A stretch of DNA of 64,000 nt from positions 124,001-188,000 of the forward strand of contig NZ_JOIY01000014.1 in assembly GCF_000720185.1 (NCBI RefSeq), written 5' to 3'. Source of the stretch: Streptomyces sp. NRRL S-340. GTDB lineage: Bacteria; Actinomycetota; Actinomycetes; Streptomycetales; Streptomycetaceae. How positions within the stretch are numbered: position 1 is the stretch's first letter; each line of letters opens with the position of its first letter. Positions 25,663 to 33,727 of the stretch are shown here, in pieces. The notes beneath the pieces are model-generated. The model ran no database searches. It was given only the letters and a program-made list of their open reading frames with translations, and was not told the origin of the DNA. The position numbers were made by a program, and so were the translations under genes.

Positions 25663-27090
25663 ATGCCCTACGACGATCTGCGCTCCTTCCTCGACACCCT
25701 CGACCAGGAGGGGCAACTGCTGCGGGTCGCGGAGGAAGTCCTCCCCGAGCCCGATCTGGCCGCCGCCGCCAACGCCACCGGCCGGATAGGAGAAGGCGCC
25801 CCCGCCCTCTGGTTCGACAACGTCAAGGGCTTCACCGACGCCCGCATCGCCCTCAACGTGCACGGTTCGTGGGCCAACCACGCGCTCGCCCTCGGCCTGC
25901 CCAAGCACACCCCGGTCAAGGAGCAGGTGGCCGAGTTCGCCCGGCGCTGGGACGCCTTCCCCGTCCCGCCCGAACGGCGCGAGGACGCCCCCTGGCGCGC
26001 CAACACGCAGGAGGGCGCCGGCGTCGACCTCTTCTCCGTGCTGCCCCTGTTCCGTCTCAACGACGGCGACGGAGGCTTCTACCTCGACAAGGCCGCCGTG
26101 GTCTCCCGCGACCCCGACGACCCGGGCAGCTTCGACAAGCAGAACGTCGGCACGTACCGCCTGGAGGTCATCGGCCGCGACCGGCTGGCCATCCAGCCCG
26201 TCCCCGTGCACGACGTCGCCCTGCACCTGCGCAAGGCCGAGGAGCGCGGCGAGGACCTGCCCATCGCCATCACCCTCGGCAACGACCCGGTGATGGCGAT
26301 CGTGGCCGGCATGCCGATGCGCTACGACCAGAGCGAGTACGAGATGGCGGGTGCCCTGCGCGGCGCGCCCGCGCCGATCACCACCGCCCCGCTCACCGGC
26401 TTCGACGTGCCCTGGGGGTCGGAGGTCGTGATCGAGGGCGTCGTGGAGAGCCGCAAGCGCCAGATCGAGGGACCCTTCGGCGAGTTCACCGGGCACTACT
26501 CCGGTGGCCGCCGGATGCCCGTGATCCGCGTCGACCGGGTCTCGTACCGCACCCGCCCGGTCTTCGAGTCGCTCTACCTGGGCATGCCGTGGACGGAGTG
26601 CGACTACCTGGTCGGACCCAACACGTGTGTCCCGCTGCTGAAGCAGCTGCGTGCCGAGTTCCCCGAGGTGCAGGCCGTCAACGCCATGTACACGCACGGC
26701 CTGCTGGCGATCATCTCCACGCGCAAGCGTTACGGGGGTTTCGCCAAGGCGGTCGCGATGCGCGCCATGACCACCCCGCACGGGCTGGGGTACATCACCA
26801 CGGTCATCGTGGTCGACGAGGACGTCGACCCCTTCGACCTCCCCCAGGTCATGTGGGCGGTGTCCGCGAAGGTCAACCCGTCCGGCGACGTGCTGATCAT
26901 GCCCAACCTGCCGGTCGTCGAACTGGCGCCCGCCGCGCAGCCCGCCGGCATCACCAGCAAGATGATCATCGACGCGACCACCCCCGTCGCCCCCGACGTG
27001 CGCGGCAACTTCTCGACGCCCGCGAAGGACCTGCCCGAGACGCGCGACTGGGTGACCAGGATCCAGGACCTCATGGCCGCGCGCGGCTGA
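25663..27090 (+). CDS. vdcC: UbiD-family decarboxylase, vanillate/4-hydroxybenzoate type
   Basis: The product has 475 residues and is collinear with the non-oxidative hydroxyarylic acid decarboxylases VdcC and YclC/BsdC. The start YDDLRSFLDTLDQEGQLLRV, the prFMN/metal-binding region (DGDGGFYLDKAAVVSRDPDD with NVGTYRLEVIGRDRLAIQPV) and the E-x-P-FGEFTGHYSGG stretch are all present. The active-site glutamates expected in EGPFGEFTGHYSG are retained. It should convert vanillate to guaiacol, or 4-hydroxybenzoate to phenol, reversibly, using prenyl-FMN from vdcB. The ATG at 25663 follows GGAG. The exact substrate is a family inference. Confidence 0.9.
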   Translation: MPYDDLRSFLDTLDQEGQLLRVAEEVLPEPDLAAAANATGRIGEGAPALWFDNVKGFTDARIALNVHGSWANHALALGLPKHTPVKEQVAEFARRWDAFPVPPERREDAPWRANTQEGAGVDLFSVLPLFRLNDGDGGFYLDKAAVVSRDPDDPGSFDKQNVGTYRLEVIGRDRLAIQPVPVHDVALHLRKAEERGEDLPIAITLGNDPVMAIVAGMPMRYDQSEYEMAGALRGAPAPITTAPLTGFDVPWGSEVVIEGVVESRKRQIEGPFGEFTGHYSGGRRMPVIRVDRVSYRTRPVFESLYLGMPWTECDYLVGPNTCVPLLKQLRAEFPEVQAVNAMYTHGLLAIISTRKRYGGFAKAVAMRAMTTPHGLGYITTVIVVDEDVDPFDLPQVMWAVSAKVNPSGDVLIMPNLPVVELAPAAQPAGITSKMIIDATTPVAPDVRGNFSTPAKDLPETRDWVTRIQDLMAARG

Positions 27091-27180
27091 GCCGCCGGGC
27101 GCCCCCGGCCGCCCGGCACCTGCTACCACCGACCCCGACCTCCCGACACCTGTCGCCCCCGAGAAGGAGAGAAGACCGCA

Positions 27181-27413
27181 TGACCGAGTGCCCCCGCTGC
27201 GCCTTCGGGACCATCGAGACGCTGCACACCTCGCCCGTCCCCGGCGTGTGGGACGTCCTGCAGTGCCGGCGCTGCCTGTACACCTGGCGCACCACCGAAC
27301 CCGCCCGCCGCACCCGGCGCGAGGCCTATCCGGAGCAGTTCCGGCTGACTCCCGAGGACATCGAGGCTGCCTCCGAGGTCCCTGCGGTACCGCCGCTGCG
27401 CGCTTCGGCCTGA
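27181..27413 (+). CDS. vdcD: VdcD-like small subunit of hydroxyarylic acid decarboxylase
   Basis: The product has about 77 residues. Two CxxC pairs, MTECPRCAFGTIETLH and DVLQCRRCLYTWRTTEP, form a small zinc-ribbon-like fold. VdcD/YclD proteins of this size always accompany vdcC-type decarboxylases and are needed for full activity, although their role is not well defined. GAGAAGGAGAGAAG lies just before the ATG at 27181. It is the last gene of the operon and is convergent with the AraC gene at 27622. Confidence 0.85.
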
Positions 27414-27512
27414 GAGGCGTACGGCGCCCTTCCACCGGTCCGCCGCGGCAGGCGCGGCCCGGGGGCGGCGCTCGCCCCCATGGCGGCCTCCGGGTCCCGG
27501 CCGGGGGCGCCC

Positions 27513-27529
27513 CGCGGCCCTCGGCCGCG
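27513..27529. terminator. Possible terminator hairpin after vdcD
   Basis: CGCGGCC and GGCCGCG form a 7-bp stem with a three-base loop between the convergent vdcD and AraC genes. It is short, and no U-tract follows. Confidence 0.3.
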
Positions 27530-27621
27530 ACGGGCGCGGGCGCTGGTGCCGGTGACCCGCTGACCGCCGTCACGAAAGCGGCGCCGGGACCCGCCTGGCC
27601 GCCACCGCCACACCGCCACCG

Positions 27622-28563
27622 TCACCGTCGCCGGGAGCGGTAGGAGCCCGGCGTCATGCCCGTGACGGTCCTGAACGCCCGGTAGAGCTGTGCCTCGCTC
27701 CCGAACCCGCACTCGTGGGCCACGGCGGCCAGCGTGCGGTCGGGATGTGCCGACACCAGCCGCTGGGCGAGCGACACCCGCAGCCTGCGGATCAGCTCCG
27801 TGAGCGGTTCCCCGTCCTCGGCCAGGGCGCGGTACATCGTGCGCCGCGAGACACCGCAGCCCGCGGCGACCACGGCGGCGTCCAGAGCGGGGTCGGTGAT
27901 GTTCCGGCGGACGAAGCGGTGGACACGTTCGCGCGTCAGCGCCGCCGCCGACGCCTGGGGCGGTGTGGTGCCGGCCGCCCAGGACACGGCCGTGCCCAGC
28001 AGGTCGACGGCGTGCGGCACCAGGGCGCGGGCCGCCTCCGGAGCCGTGCCCTGCAGACGGTTGAGCCCGACCAGGAAGTCGGCGACCACCCGGCCGGGAC
28101 CGGAGGCGCCCAGTTCCACGGCGGTCACCCCGTTCAGGGAGCGGTGCGGCAGCCGGTTTTTGGGCACCTTGACCACCAGCTGGGAGAAGTCGTCGGCGAA
28201 GTCCAGCGTGTAGGGGCGGGAGCTGTCGACGAAGGCCATCGCGCCGGGGGCGAGTTCGACCGCCTGCCCGTCCTGCTCCAGCCCGGCCCGGCCGCGCAGC
28301 TGGATGTTGGCGAGCAGGACGTCCTCGTCGTCCCGGGCGATCAGCCGCCGCGTCCGCGCGACCCGCTGGCCGCCGGCGGCCAGTTCGGCGAACCCGATCC
28401 CGTCCAGGACGGACGTCTCGATCCGGCCCTCGAAGACACCCGTCGCCCCGGGGCGCACCGCCACCCCGACAATCGTGTCGCAGACCACGTCCGCCCAGTA
28501 GGCGAACGCGTCGGCTTGCCCGACGTCGGTGCTGGTCCACCGGGTGTGCGTTCGGTCGTTCAT
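27622..28563 (-). CDS. AraC-family regulator with AraC-binding-like N-terminal domain
   Basis: The product has 313 residues. The N-terminal half (HTRWTSTDVGQADAFAYWAD, ELAPGAMAFVDSSRPYTLDF) matches the AraC_binding_2 sensor found in FeaR/AlpA-type activators. The C-terminal HTH pair reads AAVVAAGCGVSRRTMYRALA and AAVAHECGFGSEAQLYRAFR. Such regulators often control catabolic or stress genes. No target is obvious, because the genes on both sides point elsewhere. The ATG at 28563 begins MNDRTHTRWT. A block of 24-bp tandem repeats lies upstream. Confidence 0.85.
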   Translation of the reverse strand: MNDRTHTRWTSTDVGQADAFAYWADVVCDTIVGVAVRPGATGVFEGRIETSVLDGIGFAELAAGGQRVARTRRLIARDDEDVLLANIQLRGRAGLEQDGQAVELAPGAMAFVDSSRPYTLDFADDFSQLVVKVPKNRLPHRSLNGVTAVELGASGPGRVVADFLVGLNRLQGTAPEAARALVPHAVDLLGTAVSWAAGTTPPQASAAALTRERVHRFVRRNITDPALDAAVVAAGCGVSRRTMYRALAEDGEPLTELIRRLRVSLAQRLVSAHPDRTLAAVAHECGFGSEAQLYRAFRTVTGMTPGSYRSRRR

Positions 28564-28656
28564 ACGTTCATGATGCCGCTACGCCCGCGCAGGCGCCGGA
28601 TCCCCGGGGCGGCCGGTGACCGGACTCCGGGCGGGGGAGTGCCGGTCCGGGCCCTC

Positions 28657-28752
28657 CGCACGGGCACAGGCCGGGTGTCCCCGGCGGGCACAGGCCGGGT
28701 GTCCCGCGTGGGCACGGATCGGGCCTTCCGCGTGGGCACGGATCGGGCTTTG
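28657..28752. repeat. Four tandem units of about 24 bp
   Basis: Two units resemble GGGCACAGGCCGGGTGTCCC and two resemble GGGCACGGATCGGGCCTTCC, all with a 24-bp period. They lie between the AraC promoter region and MITE copy 2. Confidence 0.7.
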
Positions 28753-28777
28753 TGCCCGGGTTCAGAACGGGCTGCCC

Positions 28778-28908
28778 TAAGAGCTGCGAACAAAAGGGGC
28801 GCCCGGCTCGAGACGTCCGGCACGCACGCTCGCGGCGTTGCCGAAAGGCCCTGGTAGCTCCGCTACAAGGACCTTCCGGCGCCTTGCGATCGCACGCACC
28901 GGACGCCG
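28778..28908 (+). repeat. MITE-like element, copy 2 (right end missing)
   Basis: It begins TAAGAGCTGCGAACAAAAG at 28778 and follows the complete copy at 62647 for about 130 bp, past ACCTTCCGGCGCCTTGCGAT to GCACGCACCGGAC. It then joins coding sequence of the LuxR-type regulator. The junction lies inside that gene's HTH. Confidence 0.85.
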
Positions 28909-29783
28909 CGCAACTGGCGGGCGATGGCCTGGTCCTTGAGCCCGGCCTTGAGCATCTTGAGAAGAAGGAGGTCGTCCGGGCCGAAGGTGTCGTCCGGGGC
29001 CGGAGCCGCCGCCGAGATGGGCTCGGCACGGGCCCAGTAGGCCTCGTACAGCTCCATCAGGGCGTCGAGCATGCCCGACGGATGGATGACGAGGAGGTCG
29101 TCGTAGACCGGACCGGACAGCGGGACCAGGGCCACCCGCTTGTCGATGATGTGCAGTTTGAACGGCAGGTGCGGCAGCATCCGGGACCGCTCGCCCAGTT
29201 CGGCGAGTCTGAGCAGCGTGGCGAACCGCCCGGGCCGCTCCATGGACTGCGGGCAGTAGATCGAACGCACGTCGATGCCCTGGCGCAGCCAGGCCGCCGT
29301 GATGTCGAACTCCTCCTCGTTGCTGTGGAGTCCGCCGTCCGGCCGGCCCACATAGGGCGGCCGGTCCAGGGCCCACATGTGACTGGTCGCGGAGTTGCTC
29401 AGCTGCTCGACCCGTTCCAGGATCAGCTCCCGGTCGGAGAGGACCTCCACCAGGTTGCGCGGATCGGAGCGCAGCCGCCCCTCCCGGTAGCGTTCGGCGA
29501 TCCGGTCGATCTCCGTCCGGGCCGAGGCCAGCGTGGTCTCCGTCTCGAACCGCCACCTGGCCAGCAGGGGCAGCAGCGCGGCCTGGGGGTTGGCCGCCTG
29601 GAGGCGGCCGTCGCCGGTGTCGTGGAGGAGCCCGAGTTCCCGCAGCCGGGCAGCGGAGGCGAGCACCTCGTCCTCCGGTGTGCCCAGGGACGCGGCGACG
29701 CCCGCGACGGTCACCCGGCCGCGGTCCAGGAAACACCGGTACACCGGTTCGTCGGACTCGGCTATGCCCAGCACCGTGAGCAC
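28863..29783 (-). pseudogene. TrmB/LuxR-type regulator truncated within its HTH by MITE copy 2
   Basis: About 306 residues are readable. A TrmB-like winged helix leads (YRCFLDRGRVTVAGVAASLG, ASAARLRELGLLHD), then a phospholipase-D-like middle domain. At the C-terminus a LuxR HTH starts normally (FGPDDLLLLKMLKAGLKDQA IARQLRG). It should continue with the recognition helix (VSxRTxxRR...), but the frame runs into the element and ends VRCVRSQGAGRSL. The regulator therefore lacks its DNA-recognition helix and some 30 residues. I prefer the GTG at 29783, which GGAGG precedes; the longer start at 29816 has no site. The N-terminal HTH might still function, so complete loss of activity is not certain. 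Confidence 0.75.
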
Positions 29784-30007
29784 GTATGCATACCTCCGTC
29801 GGTCGGTGTGTGACATCCGTGTCGTGATTGGTCAACCGGCCAAACCGGCCATCAGAGTATCTGGACACCTGTCCGAGGTACAGCGTTCACTTTCCTCGCC
29901 GCGACACTCGTCCACCCGGCCCGGCCCCCCCTTGCCACCAGCACGCGCAGCGCCACCGAAGGCGCGGAGGCATCCGCCGGCCGGGCCAGCTCCTCATGGA
30001 GGAATGT

Positions 30008-33000
30008 GTGAGTTCCGTGTTCCGAAGAAAGACACTCGCCTGGGGGGCGGCAGCTCTGGCCGTCTCGCTGGCGGCCGTCTGCACCGGCACGCCGGCCCAG
30101 GCGGCCGGTGACCCGCAGGCCCGCGCGGCCGGTGACGCCCAGGCCGGGCCGGCCGGTGACCCGCAGGCCCCCGTCGCCGTCACCGGGCGCTCCCCCTCCG
30201 GCCGTTACATCGTGACCCTCAAGGACGCACCGGTCGCCCTCTACCGGGGCGGCGTGGACGGCCTGGCCGCCACCGCTCCCTCGGCGGGCGCCAAGGTCGA
30301 CGCCTCCAGTACCGCCGCGCACCGCTACCGGGACTACCTGCGGGGACGGCAGAGCGAGGCGGCCGCGTCGGTCGGCGCCACGGTCCGCGGCCGTTACACG
30401 GTCGCGGTCGACGGCTTCGTCGCGGACCTGACCCCTCTTCAGGCCGTCCGCCTCAGCAGGCGGCCCGGGGTCCTCGCCGTCAGCCCGGACGCCCGGGTCA
30501 AGGCGACGGACGACACCCGGTCGACCGACTTCATGGGGCTGTCCGGGCGGCAGGGCGTGTGGTCGAAGCTCGGGGGCACCGCCAAGTCCGGCAAGGGCGT
30601 GGTGGTCGGTGTCATCGACAGCGGCATCTGGCCGGAGAGCGCGTCGTTCGCCGCCCCCGCCCTGGGCACCGCCCCGCCCACGGCCAAGGACCCGTACCGC
30701 CCCTACCGCGAGGGCGGCGTGATCAAGATGAAGAAGGCCGACGGCGGCACCTTCACCGGCGTCTGCCAGAGCGGGGAGAAGTTCACCGGGAGCGCCTGCA
30801 ACACCAAGCTCGTCGGCGCCCGGTACTTCAACGACGGCTGGCTGGCCACGACCCCGCCCGAGGAGCGGGGCGACTACCTCTCGGCGCGTGACAACAGCGG
30901 CCACGGCACCCACACCGCGTCCACCGCCGCGGGCGACGCGGACGTCGCGGTGACCGTCGAGGGGCACGACTTCGGGAAGATCTCCGGGGTGGCGCCGGGC
31001 GCGGCGGTCGCCGTGTACAAGGCGCTCTGGACGGAGAAGGGCACGACGGACGCCGGCGGTGACGCCTCGGACATCGTCGCCGCGATCGACCAGGCGGTGG
31101 CGGACGGCGTCGACGTCATCAACTACTCGGCGGGCCGGGTGGTGGAGTCCTGGCTCGACGAGCCCATCGTGCAGGCGTTCCGGGCGGCGGCGCAGGCAGG
31201 CGTCTTCGTGTCGGCCGCCGCGGGCAACGAAGGACCCTCCCGGAGCGTCATCGACAACACCGCGCCCTGGATGACGACGGTCGCCGCGAGCACGCTGCGG
31301 CCCGCGGAGGCCACGGTGAAGCTGGGCGACGGCCGGACCTTCGTCGGCGGCAGCCTCACCGTGCGGGCGGCCGTCGGCCCCAAGCCCCTGGTCCTCGCCG
31401 GCGACGTCAGGTCGGCCGGGGCGACGGACGAGGACGCGCAGCTGTGCCGGGAGGGTTCCCTCGACCCGGCGAAGACGGCCGGCAAGGCGGTGGTGTGCGA
31501 CCGCGGGATCACCACCCGGGTGAGCAAGTCGGCCGAGGTGGAGCGCGCCGGCGGCGTCGCCATGGTGCTGGTGAACACCGCCGACCAGGAGACCGACAGC
31601 GACATCCATGTCGTGCCGACCGTGCACCTGAACGTCCCGGGAGCCGCGGACGTGCGCGCCTACGCGGCCACGCCGGGCGCCACGGTGACGTTGCAGCCGG
31701 GCGGCTCGACCGGGACGCCGTACCCGCAGATCGCCCCGTTCTCCTCCCGGGGTCCGTCGGACGTCAACAAGGGCGCGCTGATCAAACCGGACATCGCCGC
31801 GCCGGGCGTCGGCGTCCTCGCCGCCGTCGCGCCACCCAGCAACTTCGGCCACGACTTCGACTTCATGACCGGTACGTCGATGGCGGCACCCCAGATCTCC
31901 GGCCTCGCCGCCCTCTACTTCGGTGTGCATCCCAAGTGGTCCCCGATGGCGGTGAAGTCCGCCATGATGACGACCGCGGTGGACACCAGGACCGCCTCGG
32001 GCGGCACCAGCACGGACGTGTACGCGCAGGGCTCGGGCGAGGTCGATCCCGCCGCGATGTTCGACCCGGGCCTGGTGTACGACTCGTCGGACCGTGACTG
32101 GCTCGCGTACGAGGAGGGCCTCGGCATCGACACCCAAACCGGCACGGCGCCCGTCGCGCCCAGCGACCTGAACTACCCGTCCCTCTCCGTGGACCGGCTG
32201 CTGGGATCGCGCACCCTGACCCGTACCCTGACCGCGACGCGCCCGGGTGTGTACCGGGCCGAGGTGGACCTGCCGGGCTTCCGTGCCGAGGTGAAGCCCT
32301 CCACGCTGCGCTTCACCCGCGCCGGGCAGACCGCCCGGGTCGCCGTCACGCTGACCCGGACCACCGCGCCCTCCGGCACCCCCGTCGTCGGACACCTGAC
32401 CTGGAGGGGCAGCGGCCACGTCTCCGTGCGCAGCCCCATCGCCGTCACCCCGCAGATGGTGGAGGCCCCCGACCGGGTCGACGCGGGCCCGGGCAGCGAG
32501 GGAAGCGTCTCCTACTCCCTGACCCCCGGCACCGAGAAGCTGACGCTCACCGCCCACGCTCCGGTCGTGGGCCCCGCCGTGCGGGGCGAGGTCGACATGG
32601 CGACGGGCGGCGCACAGGAGTACGCCATCACCGTCCCCGAGGGGACCAAGGCGGGTGAGGTCCTCGCCACCACGGACACCGCGGACTCGGGCGTCGCCCT
32701 GTACGTCCTGAACACCCCGGCGGACGGGCAGCCCTGGACGATCGTGGCCGAGAGCGCGGGATCGGAGCACCGGCAGCACGTCACTCTGAAGGGGCTGGAA
32801 CCGGGCCGGTACACCGTCTTCGTGCTGGCCGGGGACTACCACGCCGGTACGACGGCCACGCCGTTCACCCTCCAGACCAATCTCGTGGCAGCGGACTCGC
32901 CCACGACGGGCACGTTCACCGTGTCGCCGGCGAGGCCCGCCACGACACCGCTGCGGCCGATCACGGTCACCGGCCACTGGAGCGGCGTGACGAGGACCCC

Positions 33001-33061
33001 GGCCACCGCGTACGTGGAGTACCCGGACGGCACCGGCACACTCGTCGGCATCGGCGGCTGA
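30008..33061 (+). CDS. Secreted subtilisin-like serine peptidase (S8 family)
   Basis: The product has 1017 residues. The Sec signal peptide (MSSVFRRKTLAWGAAALAVS ending near TPAQA) is followed by three copies of an AGDPQA-like octapeptide. The I9 propeptide comes next (RYIVTLKDAPVALYRGG to GVLAVSPDARV), then the catalytic domain with Asp204 (VVVGVIDSGIWPES), His299 (DNSGHGTHTAST) and Ser624 (GTSMAAPQISGL). A PA domain of about 130 residues (TTRVSKSAEVERAGGVAMVL) is inserted before the serine, and Fn3-like domains follow. This cucumisin/pyrolysin layout is that of large extracellular Streptomyces proteases. I chose the GTG at 30008 behind GGAGGA; an ATG four codons upstream overlaps the ribosome site. 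Confidence 0.9.
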   Translation: MSSVFRRKTLAWGAAALAVSLAAVCTGTPAQAAGDPQARAAGDAQAGPAGDPQAPVAVTGRSPSGRYIVTLKDAPVALYRGGVDGLAATAPSAGAKVDASSTAAHRYRDYLRGRQSEAAASVGATVRGRYTVAVDGFVADLTPLQAVRLSRRPGVLAVSPDARVKATDDTRSTDFMGLSGRQGVWSKLGGTAKSGKGVVVGVIDSGIWPESASFAAPALGTAPPTAKDPYRPYREGGVIKMKKADGGTFTGVCQSGEKFTGSACNTKLVGARYFNDGWLATTPPEERGDYLSARDNSGHGTHTASTAAGDADVAVTVEGHDFGKISGVAPGAAVAVYKALWTEKGTTDAGGDASDIVAAIDQAVADGVDVINYSAGRVVESWLDEPIVQAFRAAAQAGVFVSAAAGNEGPSRSVIDNTAPWMTTVAASTLRPAEATVKLGDGRTFVGGSLTVRAAVGPKPLVLAGDVRSAGATDEDAQLCREGSLDPAKTAGKAVVCDRGITTRVSKSAEVERAGGVAMVLVNTADQETDSDIHVVPTVHLNVPGAADVRAYAATPGATVTLQPGGSTGTPYPQIAPFSSRGPSDVNKGALIKPDIAAPGVGVLAAVAPPSNFGHDFDFMTGTSMAAPQISGLAALYFGVHPKWSPMAVKSAMMTTAVDTRTASGGTSTDVYAQGSGEVDPAAMFDPGLVYDSSDRDWLAYEEGLGIDTQTGTAPVAPSDLNYPSLSVDRLLGSRTLTRTLTATRPGVYRAEVDLPGFRAEVKPSTLRFTRAGQTARVAVTLTRTTAPSGTPVVGHLTWRGSGHVSVRSPIAVTPQMVEAPDRVDAGPGSEGSVSYSLTPGTEKLTLTAHAPVVGPAVRGEVDMATGGAQEYAITVPEGTKAGEVLATTDTADSGVALYVLNTPADGQPWTIVAESAGSEHRQHVTLKGLEPGRYTVFVLAGDYHAGTTATPFTLQTNLVAADSPTTGTFTVSPARPATTPLRPITVTGHWSGVTRTPATAYVEYPDGTGTLVGIGG

Positions 33062-33211
33062 CCGGCCCCCGGCAGGCCTCCGGGAGGCTTCCCACCCCAG
33101 GCCCCTGCGGCTGCCGTGCGCGGCAGCCGCAGGGGCGACCGAGCGGCGGCGGTCGTGTTCCCCGGTACCCGTGTGTTCCAGGTACGTGTGTCATGTGTGA
33201 CGCTTTCGCCC

Positions 33212-33574
33212 ATGTCGATCATCGCAACCGTCGTGGTCCTGCTCATCGCCGCGCTCCACTGCTGCATCCTGGTCCTGGAGATGTTCCTGTGGACCGGCCC
33301 CAGGGCCCGGGCCGTCTTCGGGACCACCGCCTCTTTCGCCTCCGGGACGAAGGCGCTCGCGGCCAACCAGGGGCTGTACAACGGGTTCCTCGCCGCCGGG
33401 CTGGTGTGGGGCGCCGTGGCGTCCGGCCCGGCGGGGCTCCAGGCGAAGGTGTTCTTCCTGACGTGTGTGGCCGTGGCCGGTGTGTACGGCGCCGCCACGG
33501 CCGCCCGGAAGATCCTCTTCGTGCAGACCGTTCCGGCACTGACCGGTCTGGCGCTGGTGCTGGCCGCCCGCTGA
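33212..33574 (+). CDS. DUF1304 family small membrane protein
   Basis: The product has 120 residues and about four hydrophobic segments. The DUF1304 signature is clear: ALHCCILVLEMFLWTGPRAR followed by LAANQGLYNGFLAAGLVWG. The family is widespread in bacteria, sits in the cytoplasmic membrane and has no known function. The ATG at 33212 lacks a strong Shine-Dalgarno; a GTG nearby is possible. No close operon partner is present. Confidence 0.85.
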   Translation: MSIIATVVVLLIAALHCCILVLEMFLWTGPRARAVFGTTASFASGTKALAANQGLYNGFLAAGLVWGAVASGPAGLQAKVFFLTCVAVAGVYGAATAARKILFVQTVPALTGLALVLAAR

Positions 33575-33727
33575 GCGAGGCCCGCCGACGCGCACCGATA
33601 CGAGACGGATACCTGACCGAGCGCCGGCCGATGCCGGCTCGCGCGGCGGTCGCGGCCCGGGATCCCGAGAGTGGTGGCCGCCGTACGTGCCCGTGCGGCG
33701 TACCCGGATCCCGGAGGTCGTCCCACC

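Noticed and set aside
29852..32977. Open frame of 1041 codons on the minus strand
   Set aside because: It is antisense to the S8 peptidase, has no family similarity and is Gly/Arg-rich, as expected of high-GC shadow frames.
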